Positions 16,602-23,324 of a stretch of DNA of 64,000 nucleotides are shown piece by piece. Made by a program: the position numbers and the translations under genes. A model generated the notes under the pieces. The model did not search any database and was not told where the DNA came from. It saw nothing but the letters and a program-made list of their open reading frames with translations. Source of the DNA: a virus; IMG/VR virus record IMGVR_UViG_3300032334_001488, positions 1-64,000 of that record; one strand, written 5' to 3'. Every line of letters starts with the position of its first letter. The stretch's first letter is position 1.

Positions 16602-16964
16602 TTACACGGCTTGAGCTTCTGTGTCTAGTGTCGGCGCAGCAACCCCAGCTTTTGTTAACTTATCTAACATCTGGCACATGACAGTTGCATGCTGGTGCGT
16701 CTGCTCCATGAAGTGAGCAGCACGCTCTGCACTGATGCGATGCACGGTACCACTGGGATCCCTGTATGCCCAGCTTCCATCAGGCTGTGGATCCCCCTGG
16801 AGAGCAAGACGTTCTGAATTGTGTACATACCTAAGCTCAAGGTTATGAAAATCCTTGAGTCCATCAGATGATGTCCAGGTAGCACCAAGGTTGTAACGCT
16901 GCTCTTCATCACTGAATGCATGGACTTCAGGGATAAGATGCTGGAAACAAGCAAAGATGTTCAT
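16602..16964 (-). CDS. Hypothetical 120-aa protein
   Basis: Beta-rich start (Y-N-L-G-A-T-W-T-S-S-D-G), a Gly/Pro turn (P-Q-P-D-G-S-W-A-Y-R-D-P-S-G) and a helical C-terminus with H-F-M-E-Q-T-H-Q-H-A. No known motif. Confidence 0.6.
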   Translation of the reverse strand: MNIFACFQHLIPEVHAFSDEEQRYNLGATWTSSDGLKDFHNLELRYVHNSERLALQGDPQPDGSWAYRDPSGTVHRISAERAAHFMEQTHQHATVMCQMLDKLTKAGVAAPTLDTEAQAV

Positions 16965-16985
16965 GAGTTGAATGTAAAGATGTTG

Positions 16986-17210
16986 TTAGCTTGGACTTAC
17001 ATCAATAGATGTTGAACGCCAAGTGTGATCATGAGGCAAAGGCTCGGTACCGTAATCCCATGTATCAAAGTCATCCTCATTGCGAGGATCATTGTTCTCA
17101 AACAATATGTATTGAGGTTGACCATGTTCTGTGATGTACGCACCAAGGTTTTGCAATGCTTGTTGAAGCAGTGCTTCTTCTTCTGGTGTTATGTCACGAT
17201 GTTCAGTCAT
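16986..17210 (-). CDS. Hypothetical acidic 74-aa protein
   Basis: Acidic helix (T-P-E-E-E-A-L-L-Q-Q-A-L-Q-N-L) followed by an Asp/Asn-rich loop. Next gene starts 21 nt later. Function unknown. Confidence 0.55.
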   Translation of the reverse strand: MTEHRDITPEEEALLQQALQNLGAYITEHGQPQYILFENNDPRNEDDFDTWDYGTEPLPHDHTWRSTSIDVSPS

Positions 17211-17228
17211 GGTAAAGGGCTGGGCTTA

Positions 17229-17283
17229 CATAGGTTGATCCTAATGCCAGCGGCTGTGGGGGCCGACCCTATGCTACAGCATT
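17229..17283 (-). promoter_or_regulatory. Structured leader before 16986-17210
   Basis: On the minus strand, outer stem CAUAGG / CCUAUG (ends at 17283 and 17229) encloses hairpin CGGC-CCCCACA-GCCG. The upper arm overlaps the 3' end of 17269-19002. The CCCCCACA run also occurs in family E. Confidence 0.45.
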
Positions 17284-19002
17284 ACGTAACGCCAGTGCTT
17301 GCTTGAATACTTTTGCGTAGTCTGATTCTTCTTGACTTGTCAATGCCTTATTGCTAATACCTTTGATTTGTTTAACGGCTAACATGCCTTGATTAAGTGA
17401 TAGTTGAATTGTAAACAAAGGCTTGCCTTCAATCATACATAGTACAATAAACTCTTTACGTTTCTTAACAGCTTCTGCATATTGGTTGTGACTACCAACG
17501 CAATTACGTACGGCTTGACCCCAGCTTGCAAGCTGATGGGTATCTGATGGCTGAAAGAATGTCCACTTTTGATCAAGGTATTCAACCTTGATTGGAGTAG
17601 GAAATAAATCCTGGGGCAAATCTACTTTATTATTTTTAACCTTCCATGATTCAGCTTGCACATAATCATGGAACTCAGTAAGACGCCAACGCTTAGGTGG
17701 ATCAATAGTTTTATTTGCATTAAAGATAGTACTAAGCATTCCAAATGTATCTGCTAATTGATAACACAAGAGTGTATCTTTTTCGCCATACCTATGACCA
17801 ATATGTGGCTCATAGTTTTCTTTGTAATACTTATCAAGAATTAAAACAATTGAAGATACTGGCATGTGTTTTCTTAACCAATTACGTACAGGTATATAAG
17901 ATTGATTATCTATGACATAAGTCATTCTCCAATTGCTGTAATCTAAACAACTTAATGCTTCTTTATATGTTTGATAATAATCAATAGGTGTATTAGGCCA
18001 AACACTATGCAACCATTTAATGCCATACATATAATGAATAAATTTATTCATTGGATCTAAAGCTTTTGTGAATTTAGTAGTGGTTGGATCTTGAAATATT
18101 TGTATTACTTTATTGCATACAGCTTGCAATTCCTTTTGAATAAAAGGCTTGCTTAAGATATCAGCCGGAACACCAAGCCTGCGTTGAATATGTGGAGTTA
18201 GATTTGCTGCAGTAGGTAACCAGTTAGGATCTAATACAATTTCTGTAAGACTTGGAAAATAAGCCACATAAACTCCAAACAAATAATGTAAATTGTTTCT
18301 TCTTTTGTCAACACGAGCAAACAAATTTGATTGATCTTTCCAAACAGGAATAGATTTTGAAAGTTGTTTATAAAAAGGATTGATGCAATTATCTTTTATG
18401 TACTTACCTTTTTCTGTCCATGCTGGCACACTTAAAGGATTCCAATGATAAAGATTAACACAACGCGCTGTATCTAATGTTATTTTCTTTGTGTAAATAT
18501 GATACTCAACGCGTCCATATTTCTTTAACGTCATATCATCTAAACTAAAATCTAAATCTTGATCACCAAATCTAAAACCATCTAGCCCTTTGCGAGTAGC
18601 TTTAGTTGTAGAAATTGCATAACTAAAACCATACAAGTAACTTTCATCTGCATTAGGCAGCCATGCCGCAATCCATGTTGATTCATAGTAATAAAGAATT
18701 GCTTTTACTTCATTGCATGTATGCTGTGCAACTCCATTAATTATTTCTAAAACTTGTTTATAAAACACCCAATATTTACGTGGTGCAGTTTGTGAATTAA
18801 TATGATCAACAGCTTGTTGCATTTCTGCCGCAGGAACAATATCAACAGGAATCAAATCATTAATATTACCAATAGGATATTTAGATTTCTTTTTAGTTGT
18901 TGCAGGTCCTTCTTCAATAGCTTTTTCTTTAGCTAATGCTTTCAATGCTGGATCATAAGCCAGCAGTTCATGATGCAGTTTTTCTGGGAGACGGAATTCC
19001 AT
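17269..19002 (-). CDS. PcfJ-like protein
   Basis: 577 aa. The C-terminal third matches the PcfJ-like domain (PF14284): F-H-D-Y-V-Q-A-E, L-P-Q-D-L-F, F-F-Q-P-S-D-T-H-Q-L-A-S-W-G, R-N-C-V-G-S-H, F-I-V-L-C-M-I-E-G-K-P-L-F-T-I-Q-L, V-K-Q-I-K-G-I-S-N-K. The N-terminal 350 residues are not recognised. PcfJ was named from conjugative plasmids and is widespread in mobile elements and phages; the function is unknown. Preceded by element A5. Confidence 0.75.
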   Translation of the reverse strand: MEFRLPEKLHHELLAYDPALKALAKEKAIEEGPATTKKKSKYPIGNINDLIPVDIVPAAEMQQAVDHINSQTAPRKYWVFYKQVLEIINGVAQHTCNEVKAILYYYESTWIAAWLPNADESYLYGFSYAISTTKATRKGLDGFRFGDQDLDFSLDDMTLKKYGRVEYHIYTKKITLDTARCVNLYHWNPLSVPAWTEKGKYIKDNCINPFYKQLSKSIPVWKDQSNLFARVDKRRNNLHYLFGVYVAYFPSLTEIVLDPNWLPTAANLTPHIQRRLGVPADILSKPFIQKELQAVCNKVIQIFQDPTTTKFTKALDPMNKFIHYMYGIKWLHSVWPNTPIDYYQTYKEALSCLDYSNWRMTYVIDNQSYIPVRNWLRKHMPVSSIVLILDKYYKENYEPHIGHRYGEKDTLLCYQLADTFGMLSTIFNANKTIDPPKRWRLTEFHDYVQAESWKVKNNKVDLPQDLFPTPIKVEYLDQKWTFFQPSDTHQLASWGQAVRNCVGSHNQYAEAVKKRKEFIVLCMIEGKPLFTIQLSLNQGMLAVKQIKGISNKALTSQEESDYAKVFKQALALRNAVA

Positions 19003-19027
19003 TTGTGTGTGATGTGGTTATGTGTGT

Positions 19028-19056
19028 TGAGCCAGTTTAATGTCTTAGCTCAGGAC
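19028..19056 (-). promoter_or_regulatory. Structured leader element A, copy 5
   Basis: GUCC, 7-bp arms UGAGCUA / UGGCUCA (one U-G pair), loop AGACAUUAAAC. 25 nt before the start at 19002 through a CA-rich spacer. Confidence 0.75.
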
Positions 19057-19066
19057 AATCAAATAA

Positions 19067-19450
19067 TTATTTTTTATCGATCAATGCTTTGATTAAAGCA
19101 TTGACAACTTCAAGAGCCAATGCAGGATCTACATTTACTTCAACCTCTTCATCCTCATCTTCATCTTCATCAATGTAGTCATCTACCAGTTCATCATCTT
19201 CTGTTGATGGTTCCATGCCATACAACTCAGTAAGCATCTCGGCTACACGAATACGAACACGTGAGCTGGTTGGATAGTTAAGATCTTCCAGTTCATCTAG
19301 CATATTTACATAAGCCCAGCGAAGAACGCTGCTAACAACTTTATGCTCAGCGTGTTTTTCCATGACATATACACTACCGCCTACTGCAACAGCATCGGTA
19401 TGTGCATCTTGGAACCAGGAGTTAATGACTTCAGTAGAAGGGAAAGACAT
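19067..19450 (-). CDS. Hypothetical protein with acidic tract
   Basis: About 127 aa from ATG 19450, where TTGAGG sits upstream; a TTG 15 nt earlier is less likely. N-terminus S-F-P-S-T-E-V-I-N-S-W-F, then a long Asp/Glu run near residues 90-107 and a helical end. Acidic tracts are common in DNA-mimic and chaperone proteins, but no function is shown. Preceded by element A6. Confidence 0.6.
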   Translation of the reverse strand: MSFPSTEVINSWFQDAHTDAVAVGGSVYVMEKHAEHKVVSSVLRWAYVNMLDELEDLNYPTSSRVRIRVAEMLTELYGMEPSTEDDELVDDYIDEDEDEDEEVEVNVDPALALEVVNALIKALIDKK

Positions 19451-19481
19451 TGAAATAAACCTCAAGTAATGTGTGTGTTGT

Positions 19482-19510
19482 TGAGTCAGTTTAACGTCAT
19501 GACTCAGGAC
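19482..19510 (-). promoter_or_regulatory. Structured leader element A, copy 6
   Basis: GUCC, perfect 7-bp arms UGAGUCA / UGACUCA, loop UGACGUUAAAC. This copy changes two stem pairs relative to copy 8 while keeping pairing. 31 nt before ATG 19450. Confidence 0.8.
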
Positions 19511-19516
19511 GCATGA

Positions 19517-19753
19517 TTAGCTTACCTGAACCCAGTTCAGATTGCAATCATTAATGTACGCAAGCAGCTCATCATCTCCAGCAGGGAGATCAGCTTCGTC
19601 ATCTGTAAGTAAAGAAGCCTTGCATAATGCAGGACAGTACTCAGCAGGGTCGTACATAGTCTGCTGATAAAGCAGCTGCATGTCATCAACCATTGCAAAG
19701 ATTGTGTATCCATCATGATCAGTTTGTACCTTGACAATCTCAAGTACATCCAT
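19517..19753 (-). CDS. Hypothetical acidic 78-aa protein
   Basis: Start ATG 19753 overlaps the upstream stop as TGATG. M-D-V-L-E-I-V-K-V-Q, Y-T-I-F-A-M-V-D-D, then acidic helices. No known motif. Confidence 0.6.
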   Translation of the reverse strand: MDVLEIVKVQTDHDGYTIFAMVDDMQLLYQQTMYDPAEYCPALCKASLLTDDEADLPAGDDELLAYINDCNLNWVQVS

Positions 19754-19971
19754 CAGTAGATACCCCACAGTGTGTTGGCAACTTTGCGTGTACCCTCATA
19801 GCCACCCTTGGCATTCATTGCCCGTGCATATGCACACTTAGCAGGACCTGGGTGCAGATAGTACAACTTAATCCAAGTCTGTAGTTCATCCTGCCACAGA
19901 CGCATGTATTCATCTTGAATCTTTGTAGTCTCAAGCCAAGCAGTCATAAGAGTTGCAGTGTGAATTGACAT
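19753..19971 (-). CDS. Hypothetical 72-aa protein
   Basis: Helical with Trp-rich patches (Y-M-R-L-W-Q-D-E-L-Q-T-W). Preceded by element A7 and coupled to 19517-19753. Function unknown. Confidence 0.55.
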   Translation of the reverse strand: MSIHTATLMTAWLETTKIQDEYMRLWQDELQTWIKLYYLHPGPAKCAYARAMNAKGGYEGTRKVANTLWGIY

Positions 19972-19988
19972 GTGAGTTGAGTAAGTGG

Positions 19989-20015
19989 ACAGCAGTTTAA
20001 CGTCATGCTTAGGAC
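19989..20015 (-). promoter_or_regulatory. Structured leader element A, copy 7
   Basis: GUCC and loop UGACGUUAAAC are exact, but only four stem pairs form (AGCA / UGCU). 17 nt before ATG 19971. Confidence 0.65.
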
Positions 20016-20021
20016 GTGCAA

Positions 20022-20096
20022 CTATTTTAAAGTTGCGACAATAGCACCAACTAAATAACCAAAAACAAAACTAGCAAGCATAAGTCCACTTGTCAT
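20022..20096 (-). CDS. Small membrane peptide (24 aa)
   Basis: ATG two bases after the TAG of 20099-20296, so coupled translation is likely. Almost entirely hydrophobic (M-T-S-G-L-M-L-A-S-F-V-F-G-Y-L-V-G-A-I-V-A) with a Lys at the end: one transmembrane helix. Could be chance. Confidence 0.4.
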   Translation of the reverse strand: MTSGLMLASFVFGYLVGAIVATLK

Positions 20097-20098
20097 AA

Positions 20099-20296
20099 CT
20101 AAAACAATTGAATGTTACGTTTTGATAAGCCTGTACCTGGTAGAGATACAGATGCCCGGACTCCTGAGTCGCGGGCATTAAGTGTTACTTGGAATGGTCC
20201 AAGTTTAATTGACTTACTAAATGATTTAATACCACGTTCAGTAATATTAAATCCAGCAATTGTTTTATCAAAGTTAATTGGTGATTTCTTAGTCAT
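20099..20296 (-). CDS. DUF4236-like small protein
   Basis: About 65 aa from ATG 20296, which overlaps the previous stop by 8 bp. S-K-S-I-K-L-G-P-F-Q-V-T-L-N, S-G-V-R-A-S-V-S-L-P-G-T-G-L-S resembles DUF4236 (K-S-I-K-x-G-P, V-P-G-T-G-L-S), a small beta-rich bacterial family of unknown function. Confidence 0.55.
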   Translation of the reverse strand: MTKKSPINFDKTIAGFNITERGIKSFSKSIKLGPFQVTLNARDSGVRASVSLPGTGLSKRNIQLF

Positions 20297-20606
20297 CGTT
20301 CCAAGTGTCATACTCTGCCACTACAAAACTTAACGTAAAACTTTCAAGTTCTTCATGAGTAGAATACCTAGCAACAAATCCACCTGACCCTGCAAATCCA
20401 CTTTTAATTGAACTAATCAATAATTGAGTAGCACTTTGTTTTAGTCTTGCAATAGTAGGTACGGCCATTAATTGATTTGTAATTGCATCTAATGATGTAA
20501 TCCATTTCCAATCAAGAGAAGTCATTGCAATGTGAACTTTTTCAAATTCAAACTCTTCAATAACATCATTGATTAAACTTAGTTGATGCTCAGTTGGTTT
20601 AGTCAT
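20289..20606 (-). CDS. Hypothetical 105-aa protein
   Basis: Helical start, then I-S-S-I-K-S-G-F-A-G-S-G-G-F-V-A-R-Y, resembling the G-F-I-G-G-F-V-A patch of the adjacent 20603-20812; the two may be distant relatives. ATGA overlap with 20603-20812. Confidence 0.55.
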   Translation of the reverse strand: MTKPTEHQLSLINDVIEEFEFEKVHIAMTSLDWKWITSLDAITNQLMAVPTIARLKQSATQLLISSIKSGFAGSGGFVARYSTHEELESFTLSFVVAEYDTWNDD

Positions 20607-20812
20607 TTCAAATGCTCCGGCATGAGTAACTTTTGGTCATCATCATCCATGTTGGACACAATAAACTTTTGTCCATCGGGGGCGACAAAGCCCCCGATGA
20701 ATCCAACACCTAATCGATCAGCAGATTCTTTCATCTTGGCAATGAACTGCATTGCTTCGAGTCGTTGCCGATCAATTGAATCAGGAATCTTTGGTAACTC
20801 AGGTCCAGTCAT
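20603..20812 (-). CDS. Hypothetical 69-aa protein
   Basis: Helical N-half and a short strand pair around V-G-F-I-G-G-F-V-A-P-D-G-Q-K-F-I-V. Preceded by a leader with three hairpins. Function unknown. Confidence 0.55.
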   Translation of the reverse strand: MTGPELPKIPDSIDRQRLEAMQFIAKMKESADRLGVGFIGGFVAPDGQKFIVSNMDDDDQKLLMPEHLK

Positions 20813-20878
20813 GTGTTGATTTGTAATGTGTGTGTTGAAGCTATCGACACTGTCAATGGTAGCACAGCAGCAGGGAGC

Positions 20879-20986
20879 AGCCCCACCGGAGCGACCGGCA
20901 GGGCTGTTCTGTTACCCACTGTAGGAAACCTTAAAAACTACAGTGCCCTGAAATATGGAGCTGACAAGGTTCTTCTTCGCTCCATA
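20879..20986 (-). promoter_or_regulatory. Three-hairpin leader of 20603-20812
   Basis: In transcript order: UAUGGAGC / GCUCCAUA (20986-20954), CACUGUAG / CUACAGUG (20945-20917), and an 11-bp stem AGCCCUGCCGG / CCGGUGGGGCU with a 5-nt loop (20905-20879). No U-run follows, so it does not look like a terminator. Probable structured 5' leader. Confidence 0.6.
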
Positions 20987-20992
20987 CATATA

Positions 20993-21286
20993 TTAGCTAT
21001 GCATTGCTTGATGTTGTTGCCATGCAGCAGTATGCATTTCATCTAATGTGATAGGTGGTTCGCCAAAGCTATCACCTGGATCGCCAAAGTATAACAACAC
21101 ATGATTTAATGCTTCAATTGCATCATGCAAATAATCTCGTTGTATATCCGCTAAGTTAGGTTCTTTAATCATATCTTCTAGAACATTTGTTATTAACTGA
21201 AGCTTAACCTCGGCGTCAGCTTGCACAACACGTTTGGTACCATCACGATTGATGATAACCTTTGGAACAAAATAGAGTTGATGCAT
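20993..21286 (-). CDS. Hypothetical 97-aa protein
   Basis: ATG 21286 has GAGG six bases upstream; earlier in-frame starts lie inside the RlpA-like gene. Product: M-H-Q-L-Y-F-V-P-K-V-I-I-N-R-D-G-T-K-R, then helices. Seven bases after the RlpA-like stop, so co-transcribed. Confidence 0.6.
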   Translation of the reverse strand: MHQLYFVPKVIINRDGTKRVVQADAEVKLQLITNVLEDMIKEPNLADIQRDYLHDAIEALNHVLLYFGDPGDSFGEPPITLDEMHTAAWQQHQAMHS

Positions 21287-21293
21287 GGTGTCC

Positions 21294-21620
21294 TCAGTAA
21301 TGAATGTGTACGCGAGCAATGCCATCCACTGGAACACCCAGTATCTTGGCAGCTCGATAGCTTAGGTCAATGCTGTCACACTCACATCGATCTGTGATTG
21401 GAACAACCAATGTCCTACCTCTGTACTGCACCTCGACTTGTGTGCCGCATGGCAACCAAGGATGTGCAGCACTGACTTTGTTATCACGGTATGTTCCACC
21501 GCAATAGTCTGGTCTACCGTCATACCACTGGTGATAGACAGTGGCAATCACTGGTCTTGCCTGTGCTGGTAAGCAGTTCAGTACTGCAAGTGTAATGAGG
21601 AATAGTCTTGAAGTAATCAT
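21294..21620 (-). CDS. Secreted RlpA-like double-psi beta-barrel protein
   Basis: 108 aa. Residues 1-21 are a signal peptide ending A-Q-A. The rest has the RlpA/expansin-like order: T-V-Y-H-Q-W-Y-D-G, A-A-H-P-W-L-P-C-G-T-Q-V-E-V, G-R-T-L-V-V-P-I-T-D-R-C, I-D-L-S-Y-R-A-A-K-I-L-G-V. The D-R and I-D-L-S blocks are the family hallmarks. RlpA proteins bind or cleave peptidoglycan glycans. Export during infection would put it in the periplasm. Four cysteines may form disulfides. Confidence 0.75.
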   Translation of the reverse strand: MITSRLFLITLAVLNCLPAQARPVIATVYHQWYDGRPDYCGGTYRDNKVSAAHPWLPCGTQVEVQYRGRTLVVPITDRCECDSIDLSYRAAKILGVPVDGIARVHIHY

Positions 21621-21660
21621 GTGTTAAAGCAATGGGATAGTCCTATAAAGATCAAAGGAT

Positions 21661-21709
21661 TCCCTGGTAGATCTTTACGGGGGTGTGGGGGGTTGGTCAG
21701 TAGTTATCC
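21661..21709 (-). repeat. C-rich leader element E, copy 1
   Basis: Shares CCCTGGTAG, ACGGGG-GTGTGGGGG, TCAG and GTTATCC in order with 23261-23324. Here the arms AAAGATC / GATCTTT can pair (about 21648-21677). Lies 41 nt upstream of the RlpA-like start; the divergent gene 21756 is on the other side. Confidence 0.55.
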
Positions 21710-21755
21710 GACAGGACCCCAGTGATAGACTGATTAAAACATTAGACATACGTAT

Positions 21756-22331
21756 ATGCCTAACCCATCTTTCTTTGATGCAATGGAAGCCAATGGCGGC
21801 ATGCGCTTTGGTCCACCCAGTTTACCAGATGCCCCAGGCATGTCGCCACAGCAGTACGTACAAAACTTAAGACTTAAAGCAGGCTATAACAATACCTGGG
21901 GCACAAACATCGGAGCTGAATACGAACCAAACACAGGTACTTTTAAAGGTAATGTAGACATTCCACTTGGCTCCCATGCTACTGGCTGGAAAGCAGGAGT
22001 AAGTGCATATGCTCGCCCTAGTTTTATGGGTGGCCCTACTGATACTGGAGCTATGTTTACTTTAGGAAAGAAAACATTAGAGCAAGTTGATACTGCAGAT
22101 GTATTGAATAGGGTAAGCCCTAGTCTCAGAACCTTGTTAGAAAATAATCCTGCTGCCGCAGAAGAATTGCGCATGCAAGAGTTTAATCGTCGAAATAATT
22201 TTAATCAACCTGGTACAGATAAGTTTAAATTTTATGGAGGCTTTGATACTAATACTCCAGGTGGCCCACCTAATCCCCAACAATTCCTTCGTCAAAATAT
22301 TCAACAAGGATTAGGTGCACCTAACGAATAA
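21756..22331 (+). CDS. Hypothetical Gly/Pro/Asn-rich protein on the opposite strand
   Basis: 191 aa. Starts M-P-N-P-S-F-F-D-A-M-E-A-N-G-G. The middle is beta-rich (W-G-T-N-I-G-A-E-Y-E-P, G-F-D-T-N-T-P-G-G). Composition matches the late virion proteins better than the early genes around it, so it may be a stray virion gene. It is one of two + strand genes within the leftward module. Confidence 0.6.
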   Translation: MPNPSFFDAMEANGGMRFGPPSLPDAPGMSPQQYVQNLRLKAGYNNTWGTNIGAEYEPNTGTFKGNVDIPLGSHATGWKAGVSAYARPSFMGGPTDTGAMFTLGKKTLEQVDTADVLNRVSPSLRTLLENNPAAAEELRMQEFNRRNNFNQPGTDKFKFYGGFDTNTPGGPPNPQQFLRQNIQQGLGAPNE

Positions 22332-22334
22332 AAA

Positions 22335-22529
22335 TTACGTGTGCTCACCCATGTCAGCACGGTATGCTTCATCGTATAACCAACCAGTACATCGGTTGGT
22401 ACCAAACTCCTGCACCATGCGTCTCCGTATGACTTCTAGCATGGCGCCATAGTCTAACCAATCCATTTGTGGTGCAAGCCCACGACTGATTAGTTCACAT
22501 TCCATGTCACGCCACAATGGTGCAGTCAT
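22335..22529 (-). CDS. Hypothetical 64-aa protein
   Basis: Small protein, W-R-D-M-E-C-E-L and M-L-E-V-I-R-R-R-M-V, no known motif. Convergent with 21756-22331, only 3 bp apart. Confidence 0.5.
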   Translation of the reverse strand: MTAPLWRDMECELISRGLAPQMDWLDYGAMLEVIRRRMVQEFGTNRCTGWLYDEAYRADMGEHT

Positions 22530-22540
22530 TGGTTAATACC

Positions 22541-22894
22541 TCAAACTAAACTGAGAAGCCTAAGCCAGGAGTCTGGGTGATCGTGTTCGACTTCGTCACC
22601 CGCCGGGGTCGGGCAGCACGAGTCGAAGGTCCACTCTTCGATGTCTTCAAGGTCTGGGACATCGTACCATCCTGCAAGTTCGTCGTGTTCTTCAGAGGTG
22701 TAGTTGGCTCCTTGTGGAGCCCAGAAGCAACGCAAGATTCCTTGTTTGTTGCGGTAGACATCTCCGTTGTACGGAACTGCTGGAGCACCTGGGTAGGTGA
22801 CTTCGACTGGATACTGTTCACTCCCTTCCTCTTCGGTAAGGGGTTCGTAGCTAAGGGCTTGGGCAATGAGCTGTTGTTCCGGCGTAAGAGCCAT
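22541..22894 (-). CDS. Hypothetical acidic 117-aa protein
   Basis: ATG 22894 has GGAG eight bases upstream. M-A-L-T-P-E-Q-Q-L-I, V-E-V-T-Y-P-G-A-P-A-V-P-Y-N-G-D-V-Y, then C-C-P-T-P-A-G-D-E-V. Fully overlapped in another frame by 22546-23004. This frame looks more protein-like over the overlap. Confidence 0.6.
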   Translation of the reverse strand: MALTPEQQLIAQALSYEPLTEEEGSEQYPVEVTYPGAPAVPYNGDVYRNKQGILRCFWAPQGANYTSEEHDELAGWYDVPDLEDIEEWTFDSCCPTPAGDEVEHDHPDSWLRLLSLV

Positions 22895-23004
22895 GATGCA
22901 ATCTCCGTAATGAGTTGGATGAATAGAATGCTGAGGCAGTAAATGACACCGATACACACAGTGAGTGTATCGTATGTGTCAATGGACTTTGCTTTGGTTG
23001 TCAT
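22546..23004 (-). CDS. Membrane-anchored ORF overlapping 22541-22894
   Basis: ATG 23004 has GGAGG seven bases upstream, the best ribosome site in the area. Residues 11-36 form a membrane helix (L-T-V-C-I-G-V-I-Y-C-L-S-I-L-F-I-Q). From residue 38 on, the frame overlaps another gene and becomes Ser/Thr/Lys/Pro rich. The start overlaps 23001-23192 as ATGA. The N-terminus is convincing; the long tail may be real or passive. Confidence 0.5.
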   Translation of the reverse strand: MTTKAKSIDTYDTLTVCIGVIYCLSILFIQLITEIASWLLRRNNSSLPKPLATNPLPKRKGVNSIQSKSPTQVLQQFRTTEMSTATNKESCVASGLHKEPTTPLKNTTNLQDGTMSQTLKTSKSGPSTRAARPRRVTKSNTITQTPGLGFSV

Positions 23005-23192
23005 GAACAATCCTCCAATTGTGTTGTGTTGATTTGCTGACATTCCGATAGTTGATCTTGTGTCCAAGCCATTGGCATGTCGTCTTCATCTAGTTCTTCT
23101 TGCATGGCCATACGTTGGTAGTACGCCATGTCTGCTAGTACTTCCCAATGATCAGACCATTCCTGATCAAAAGTTTCCACTGGTTGATGCAC
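23001..23192 (-). CDS. Hypothetical acidic 63-aa protein (GTG start)
   Basis: An upstream ATG lies inside element A8, so I prefer GTG 23192, which has GGAGG eight bases upstream. Product: V-H-Q-P-V-E-T-F-D-Q-E-W, acidic and Met-rich. Overlaps the next start as ATGA. Confidence 0.55.
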   Translation of the reverse strand: MHQPVETFDQEWSDHWEVLADMAYYQRMAMQEELDEDDMPMAWTQDQLSECQQINTTQLEDCS

Positions 23193-23218
23193 TGAGTTAC
23201 CTCCGAATGAATGTGGGT

Positions 23219-23247
23219 TGAGCCAGTTTAACGTCATAGCTCAGGAC
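23219..23247 (-). promoter_or_regulatory. Structured leader element A, copy 8
   Basis: GUCC, 7-bp arms UGAGCUA / UGGCUCA (one U-G pair), loop UGACGUUAAAC. 26 nt before GTG 23192. Confidence 0.75.
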
Positions 23248-23260
23248 GTACACCTCCATA

Positions 23261-23324
23261 GATAACAGCCTTCTCCCTGGTAGTGGCTGTCACTACGGGG
23301 TGTGGGGGTCAGTTTCTGTTATCC
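23261..23324 (-). repeat. C-rich leader element E, copy 2
   Basis: Outer arms GATAACAG / CTGTTATC (23261-23268 and 23316-23323) enclose a hairpin GTAGTG / CACTAC and the run ACGGGGTGTGGGGG. It overlaps the stop of 23319-23684 and is followed by element A8, so the leader of 23001-23192 holds two elements. Confidence 0.55.

Noticed and set aside
21690-21709. Plus-strand G-quadruplex as the reason for element E
   Set aside because: Only two long G-runs and one short; the shared order of other blocks and the leader position fit an RNA element better.
22577-22942. 121-codon plus-strand ORF
   Set aside because: Antisense to the 22541-23004 pair, no ribosome site, no domain.
7535-23247. Family A as a known glutamine riboswitch or hammerhead ribozyme
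   Set aside because: The conserved loop and GUCC do not match glnA/Downstream-peptide consensus, nor the CUGANGA and GAAA core of hammerheads.
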